The notes under the pieces: generated by a model | Told to the model about the DNA's origin: nothing | Databases searched by the model: none | What the model saw: the letters and a program-made list of their open reading frames with translations, nothing else | Translations under genes and position numbers: made by a program | Source of the DNA: Prevotella sp. | Lineage (GTDB): Bacteria > Bacteroidota > Bacteroidia > Bacteroidales > Bacteroidaceae | Assembly: GCA_017430675.1 (NCBI GenBank) | Contig: JAFRMM010000090.1 | Coordinates: forward strand, 1-22,638 | Length of the DNA stretch: 22,638 nt | Reading direction: 5' to 3' | Part shown: positions 21,196 to 22,638 of the stretch, one piece after another | How the letters are laid out: each line of letters starts with the position of its first letter | How positions within the stretch are numbered: position 1 is the stretch's first letter

Positions 21196-22638
21196 ATGGA
21201 TTACAATTTCAGAGACATCGAACAGAAATGGCAGAAACGGTGGGTGGAGAATGGCACTTATCGCGTAGTGGAGGACGAGAAGAAGAAGAAATTCTACGTA
21301 CTGAACATGTTCCCTTATCCCAGTGGGGCCAGTTTGCACGTAGGTCATCCCCTCGGCTATATCGCCAGTGATATCTATGCAAGGTACAAGCGTCAGCAGG
21401 GCTACAACGTGCTGAACCCCATGGGCTATGATGCCTACGGACTGCCCGCAGAACAATATGCCATCCAGACAGGTCAGCATCCAGAGAAGACCACGTTTGA
21501 GAATATCGACCGCTATCGTTCGCAGTTGGATAAGATTGGTTTCTCGTTCGACTGGGAGCGCGAGGTAAGAACCTGTGACCCCATCTACTATAAGTGGACA
21601 CAGTGGGCCTTCCAGCGCATGTTCAAGAGTTACTACAGCCTCAGTTCGCAGAAGGCCCAGCCTACCATCAAGTTGATTGAGCACTTCGAACTGATGGGAA
21701 CGGAGAACTGCAACGCCTTAGGTACTGAGGAGTTGCACTTCACGGCTGCTGACTGGCACAACTTCTCTGAGAAGAAGAAGCAGGAAGTGCTGATGAACTA
21801 CCGTATCGCCTATCTCGCTGATACGATGGTGAACTGGTGCCCGAAGTTGGGTACCGTGCTTGCCAACGATGAAGTGGTAGATGGTGTCTCTGTCCGTGGC
21901 GGCTATCCTGTGGTGCAGAAGAAGATGCGCCAGTGGTGCCTCCGTGTGTCTGCCTACGCTCAGAGATTGCTCGATGGTCTGGAGGAGATCGACTGGACAG
22001 ACTCGCTGAAAGAAACCCAGCGCAACTGGATTGGTCGAAGCGAAGGTACAGAGGTGGAGTTCAATGTCGCTGACAGCGACAAACACTTTACGATTTTCAC
22101 CACGCGTGCTGATACGATGTTTGGTGTCACCTTTATGGTGCTGGCTCCTGAAAGTGAACTCGTGGCTGAATTGACGACTGCTGATCAGAAAGCTGAGGTA
22201 GAAAAGTATCTCGACTACGTGAAGAAACGTACGGAGCGTGAGCGTCAGATGGATCACAAGGTCACTGGCGTGTTCTCTGGTTCATACGCCATCAATCCGT
22301 TTACTGATGAAAAGATCCCCATCTGGATTTCAGAATATGTATTGGCTGGCTATGGTACTGGTGCGATTATGGCCGTACCTGCTCACGACTCTCGTGACTA
22401 TGCCTTCGCCAAGCACTTCAACCTGCCTATCATCCCATTGATCGAGGGTGCTGATGTGAGCGAGGAGAGTTATGACGCCAAAGAGGGTATCATGTGTAAC
22501 TCTGCATCTGATAAGTTCAGCCTCAACGGATTGACAGTTAAAGAAGCTATCGCTGCTACGAAGAAGTTTGTTACTGAGCAGGGCTTGGGTCGTGTGAAGG
22601 TGAACTATCGTCTGCGTGATGCCATCTTCTCTCGTCAG
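21196..22638 (+). CDS. leuS: Leucyl-tRNA synthetase, 3'-truncated by window edge
   Basis: The first 481 residues are visible and the frame is open to the last base. The class I signature is H-V-G-H at 48-51 within [22 protein letters not shown] follows, as in bacterial LeuRS. After the N-M-V-N-W-C-P-like zinc/CP region comes the editing domain, with [10 protein letters not shown] near residue 300 (the Thr-rich editing site) and [13 protein letters not shown] near 390. The KMSKS loop and anticodon-binding domain lie outside the window. The enzyme charges tRNA-Leu in the cytoplasm. The gene diverges from the leucine-rich repeat gene. Confidence 0.96.
   Translation, partial: MDYNFRDIEQKWQKRWVENGTYRVVEDEKKKKFYVLNMFPYPSGASLHVGHPLGYIASDIYARYKRQQGYNVLNPMGYDAYGLPAEQYAIQTGQHPEKTTFENIDRYRSQLDKIGFSFDWEREVRTCDPIYYKWTQWAFQRMFKSYYSLSSQKAQPTIKLIEHFELMGTENCNALGTEELHFTAADWHNFSEKKKQEVLMNYRIAYLADTMVNWCPKLGTVLANDEVVDGVSVRGGYPVVQKKMRQWCLRVSAYAQRLLDGLEEIDWTDSLKETQRNWIGRSEGTEVEFNVADSDKHFTIFTTRADTMFGVTFMVLAPESELVAELTTADQKAEVEKYLDYVKKRTERERQMDHKVTGVFSGSYAINPFTDEKIPIWISEYVLAGYGTGAIMAVPAHDSRDYAFAKHFNLPIIPLIEGADVSEESYDAKEGIMCNSASDKFSLNGLTVKEAIAATKKFVTEQGLGRVKVNYRLRDAIFSRQ

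Noticed and set aside
20992..22257. Open frames antisense to leuS (20992-21684, 21718-22257)
   Set aside because: leuS is unmistakable on the plus strand; these are shadows.
1..22638. tRNA, rRNA or transposase genes
   Set aside because: None were recognised on either strand by eye, despite the REP-like and repeat sequences.

Overview
The window looks like the chromosome of a Bacteroidales bacterium, most likely Prevotellaceae. The evidence is the Bacteroidota-type promoters (TTTG or TTG at -33, about 20 nt, then TAnnTTTG at -7), the general scarcity of Shine-Dalgarno sequences, lipoproteins with acidic residues after the lipobox Cys, a BspA-type leucine-rich repeat protein with a Prevotella/Bacteroides-like C-terminus, and a sigma factor/dual-membrane anti-sigma pair known only from this phylum.

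Layout. 1-891: 3' part of an AAA ATPase. 892-1494: non-coding, with a degenerate 21-nt repeat array and a promoter. 1495-3557: two convergent lipoprotein genes (unknown; CotH kinase-like) separated by a long hairpin, the CotH gene lying 11 nt behind mutS (3569-6190, minus). 6338-9182: a membrane protein overlapping a PD40/TolB-like lipoprotein that carries a CxxCH motif. 9174-11655: a short formate/nitrite-type channel, divergent from an overlapping pair (B3/B4-domain protein, exported lactonase). 11800-12422: a HicAB toxin-antitoxin operon. 12607-13472: a small unrecognised two-gene unit whose first gene ends in dense stem-loops. 13473-14873: repeat-rich DNA around a low-molecular-weight tyrosine phosphatase gene, with two ~145-bp direct repeats, REP-like palindromes and a broken helix-turn-helix ORF.

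14874-19355 is the most interesting part. A lipoprotein serpin, an ECF sigma factor and a Dma-like anti-sigma factor (cytoplasmic domain, one TM helix, periplasmic linker, outer-membrane beta-barrel) form one plus-strand operon. Facing it is a minus-strand operon of two lipoproteins, the first resembling a free-standing subtilase propeptide (I9-like inhibitor). The serpin and the I9-like gene share almost the same promoter region, 5' UTR and signal peptide with identical spacing, although their mature proteins are unrelated. I infer a protease-inhibitor regulon controlled by the sigma/Dma pair.

19464-22638: a BspA-like leucine-rich repeat protein (minus) divergent from leuS, which runs off the right edge.
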